DNA from: an uncultured Eubacteriales bacterium
GTDB lineage: Bacteria; Bacillota; Clostridia; Oscillospirales; Oscillospiraceae
Assembly: GCA_949744025.1 (NCBI GenBank)
Contig: CATJWA010000159.1
Span: 1-5,374 of the forward strand
Reading direction: 5' to 3'
DNA: 5,374 nucleotides
The translations under genes were made by a program, and so were the position numbers. The notes under the pieces were generated by a model. It did no database searches and was not told the DNA's origin. It was given only the letters and a program-made list of their open reading frames with translations. Of the stretch, positions 3,951 through 5,374 are shown piece after piece. How positions within the stretch are numbered: the first letter of the stretch is position 1; each line of letters opens with the position of its first letter.

Positions 3951-4608
3951 TTTCCGCCTCCTGCGCGATGGCTATCTTCACGATGCGGCTTGTGCCGAGC
4001 CTGTCCGCGCCTAACTCTATAAAACGCTCGGCGTCGGCCAGCGAGCCGATGCCTCCCGCGGCCTTTATCTTCAAATGCTCGGCGCTGTGGCGTCTCATGA
4101 GCTCGACGTCGGCGAAGGTGGCCCCGCCGGTGGAGAAGCCTGTGGAGGTCTTTATGTACTCCGCACCGGAGCGGGAGACTATCCCGCACATTTTTATTTT
4201 CTCCTCGTCGGTGAGCAGGCAGGTTTCGATTATGACCTTGAGCAGCTTGTTCGGGACCGCGCGGCGCACGGCCTGGATGTCCTCGAGCACCTCGTCCCAG
4301 CAGCCGTCCTTTATCATGCAGATATTGGCAACCATGTCAATCTCGTCCGCGCCCTGCATTGCGGCGTCGGCGGCCTCGAAGGCCTTGACCGCGGTGGTCA
4401 TGTAGCCGTTGGGAAAGCCGATGACGGTGCATATCCTCAGCTTGTCCCCCACATATTTCTTCGCGCCGGGCACGTGGGCGGGGGGAATGCACACGCTTGC
4501 GCAGCCGTATTTTATCGCCTGGTCGCACAGCTCGGTTATCTCCGCGCCGGTGCAGTCCTGACGAAGCAGGGTATGGTCACATTTGGAAAGTATGTCCTTT
4601 ATATCCAT
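3943..4608 (-). CDS. deoC: Deoxyribose-phosphate aldolase
   Basis: 221-residue class I aldolase that cleaves 2-deoxyribose 5-phosphate into glyceraldehyde 3-phosphate and acetaldehyde, the last step in using deoxynucleosides as a carbon source; cytoplasmic. The Schiff-base lysine is K153 in YIKTSTGF (151-158); D91 in GADEIDMVAN and K182 in IKAAGGI complete the catalytic set, and TGFSTGGAT is the conserved phosphate-loop region. The length equals that of the Bacillus type (about 220 residues), shorter than the E. coli enzyme (259). The start is the ATG at 4608, with AGGAG 7 nt upstream; the longer frame to 4650 would overlap the promoter. No other deo genes are adjacent, which is unusual. It shares its transcript with the Imm51 gene, overlapping by 8 bases. 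Confidence 0.96.
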   Translation of the reverse strand: MDIKDILSKCDHTLLRQDCTGAEITELCDQAIKYGCASVCIPPAHVPGAKKYVGDKLRICTVIGFPNGYMTTAVKAFEAADAAMQGADEIDMVANICMIKDGCWDEVLEDIQAVRRAVPNKLLKVIIETCLLTDEEKIKMCGIVSRSGAEYIKTSTGFSTGGATFADVELMRRHSAEHLKIKAAGGIGSLADAERFIELGADRLGTSRIVKIAIAQEAENG

Positions 4609-4641
4609 GGTAGAGCTCCTTTCGTTTGCTGTTTTATTATG

Positions 4642-4670
4642 ATTATACATTGCGCCTTTGCTTATTTCAA
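4642..4670 (-). promoter_or_regulatory. Sigma-A promoter of deoC-Imm51
   Basis: On the minus strand TTGAAA (4665-4670, five of six), a 17-nt spacer and a perfect TATAAT (4642-4647) predict a start near 4635, about 26 nt before the deoC start codon. No clear DeoR-type operator was seen around it. Confidence 0.82.
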
Positions 4671-4723
4671 CCTGAAATGCGCACGGCGGCGGTATATTTT
4701 TGGACAGGGGCGAATATCATCAA

Positions 4724-4737
4724 GTATCCAATGATAC
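4724..4737. repeat. Palindrome in the 5' region of the SSB-like gene
   Basis: GTATC-CAAT-GATAC is a perfect 5-bp inverted repeat ending just before the SD (GAGG). TATCAT (4715-4720) and ATGATA (4731-4736) form a second, overlapping one. It could be an operator or a small RNA hairpin. No good sigma-A promoter is visible for the gene; TGGACA near 4701-4706 with TATCCA 18 nt later is a weak candidate. Confidence 0.4.
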
Positions 4738-4748
4738 GAGGTGTGACA

Positions 4749-5360
4749 ATGGAAGAGGTTAAAGTAAACAACTACGCGATGCTGCGCGGAACGCTGGCCC
4801 AGGCGCCCTGCTTTTCCCACGAAAACCGCGGAGAGAGATTCTATCAGTTTCCCCTTGAGGTGCTGCGCCTGTCCGGCGCGGCGGATACCATAAACGTCAT
4901 AGTCCGGCAGGAGCTGGCCGAGAGCGTCGAGCTTGAAAACACGCAGAAGCTGTGCGTGTCCGGAGAGCTGCGCTCGTTCAACAACAAAAGCGGGGAGGGG
5001 CCGAAGCTAATAATCAGCGTGTTCGCCCGCGAGCTGTGGTTTGACGACGGAGAGGACGAAAACATAATCGAGCTGACCGGAACCGTATGCAAGCAGCCGA
5101 ACCTGCGCGTGACGCCCATGGGGCGGGAGATATGCGACCTGATGATAGCGGTCAACCGCCGTTATGGGCGAAGCGACTACCTGCCGTGCATTGCCTGGGG
5201 AGAGCGGGCGCGCACCGCGGCGGGCTGGGACGTCGGCAGCGTGGTGGAGCTCGACGGCAGGATACAAAGCCGCAGGTACACAAAGAACATTGACGGCGTG
5301 AGCGTGGAGAAAACGGCGTACGAGGTCTCTGTAATAGATATAGACAGGGCGGATACATAA
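4749..5360 (+). CDS. Single-stranded-DNA-binding protein with two OB folds
   Basis: 203-residue protein made of two OB-fold domains, at about 7-98 (NNYAMLRGTLAQAP ... LCVSGELRSFNN ... ISVFARELW) and 105-198 (NIIELTGTVCKQPNLR ... GREICDLMIAVNRRY ... YLPCIAWGERAR ... VELDGRIQSRRY). The second closely follows the SSB/PriB pattern, with the basic-aromatic strand 'AVNR-Y-RSDY-PCIAWG'. Ordinary bacterial SSB has one OB fold and an acidic tail ending in DDIPF-like residues; this protein lacks that tail and ends in DRADT, so it is not the main replication SSB. Clostridia carry such two-OB proteins as a second SSB-like family; I know of no settled function. The ATG at 4749 is chosen because GAGG lies 7 nt upstream and the OB fold begins right after it; the frame to 4626 runs through the deoC promoter. 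It diverges from deoC. Only 14 bases follow its stop, with no visible terminator. Confidence 0.83.
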   Translation: MEEVKVNNYAMLRGTLAQAPCFSHENRGERFYQFPLEVLRLSGAADTINVIVRQELAESVELENTQKLCVSGELRSFNNKSGEGPKLIISVFARELWFDDGEDENIIELTGTVCKQPNLRVTPMGREICDLMIAVNRRYGRSDYLPCIAWGERARTAAGWDVGSVVELDGRIQSRRYTKNIDGVSVEKTAYEVSVIDIDRADT

Positions 5361-5374
5361 AAAAGAAGAAGTGA

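Noticed and set aside
4626..4748. Longer N-terminus of the SSB-like protein (41 extra residues)
   Set aside because: It crosses the deoC promoter, lacks an SD and is not OB-like; the ATG at 4749 has GAGG at 7 nt.
5361..5374. Start of another gene after the SSB-like protein (AGAAG then GTG at 5371)
   Set aside because: Only four bases remain after the SD-like run, the spacing is too short, and there is no coding sequence to judge.
1..5374. CRISPR array, insertion sequence, tRNA or integration site
   Set aside because: No regularly spaced repeats, no transposase or integrase frame, no terminal inverted repeats and no cloverleaf-like segment were found on either strand.

Overview
The window reads as chromosomal DNA of a fairly GC-rich anaerobic Firmicute, most likely a gut Clostridia/Oscillospiraceae-type bacterium. 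The basis is the strong purine-rich Shine-Dalgarno (SD) sites, the sigma-A type promoters, the short Bacillus-type deoC, the paired 'stalk' surface domains, the two-OB single-stranded-DNA-binding protein typical of Clostridia, and what looks like the Firmicutes infC leader. This lineage is an inference from gene content only. No mobile element, tRNA, rRNA or CRISPR array was seen.

Layout, left to right. (1) Positions 1-223, minus strand: the beginning of a gene that I read as infC (translation initiation factor IF3) with a non-canonical ATC start. It lies behind a consensus promoter and a structured leader of about 130 nt. The leader ends in a terminator hairpin touching the SD, and an upstream segment can pair with the terminator's 5' arm. 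This is the architecture of the L20-type attenuator of infC-rpmI-rplT operons. (2) 220-1053, minus: a secreted CE4 polysaccharide deacetylase. (3) 1166-1564, plus: a four-segment membrane protein of the 'putative ABC-transporter type IV' family, diverging from the deacetylase. (4) 1573-1602: a 13-bp stem terminator shared by convergent transcripts. (5) 1606-2775, minus: a secreted protein with two C-terminal stalk repeats, then a stop-adjacent 28-residue, isoleucine-rich peptide whose core is a mirror palindrome.

(6) 2880-3527: a ribbon-helix-helix (RHH) repressor (minus) and an XRE-type HTH regulator (plus), transcribed divergently across a 123-bp gap that holds five ACTTA/TAAGT half-sites over a consensus promoter. 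A matching 10-mer sits upstream of the stalk-protein gene, so that gene may belong to the same circuit. (7) 3526-3560: a strong bidirectional terminator. (8) 3591-4608, minus: deoC followed by an Imm51-family immunity protein that overlaps it by 8 bases, both from one promoter at 4642-4670. No toxin gene is visible. (9) 4749-5360, plus: the double-OB SSB-like protein, diverging from deoC.

The genes do not form one pathway. The window is a run of short, mostly divergent or convergent units covering translation initiation, envelope modification, a small regulatory switch, deoxyribose-phosphate catabolism with an orphan immunity gene, and DNA binding. The points most worth a second look are the infC leader, the mirror-palindromic small peptide, the ACTTA operator array and the deoC-Imm51 coupling.
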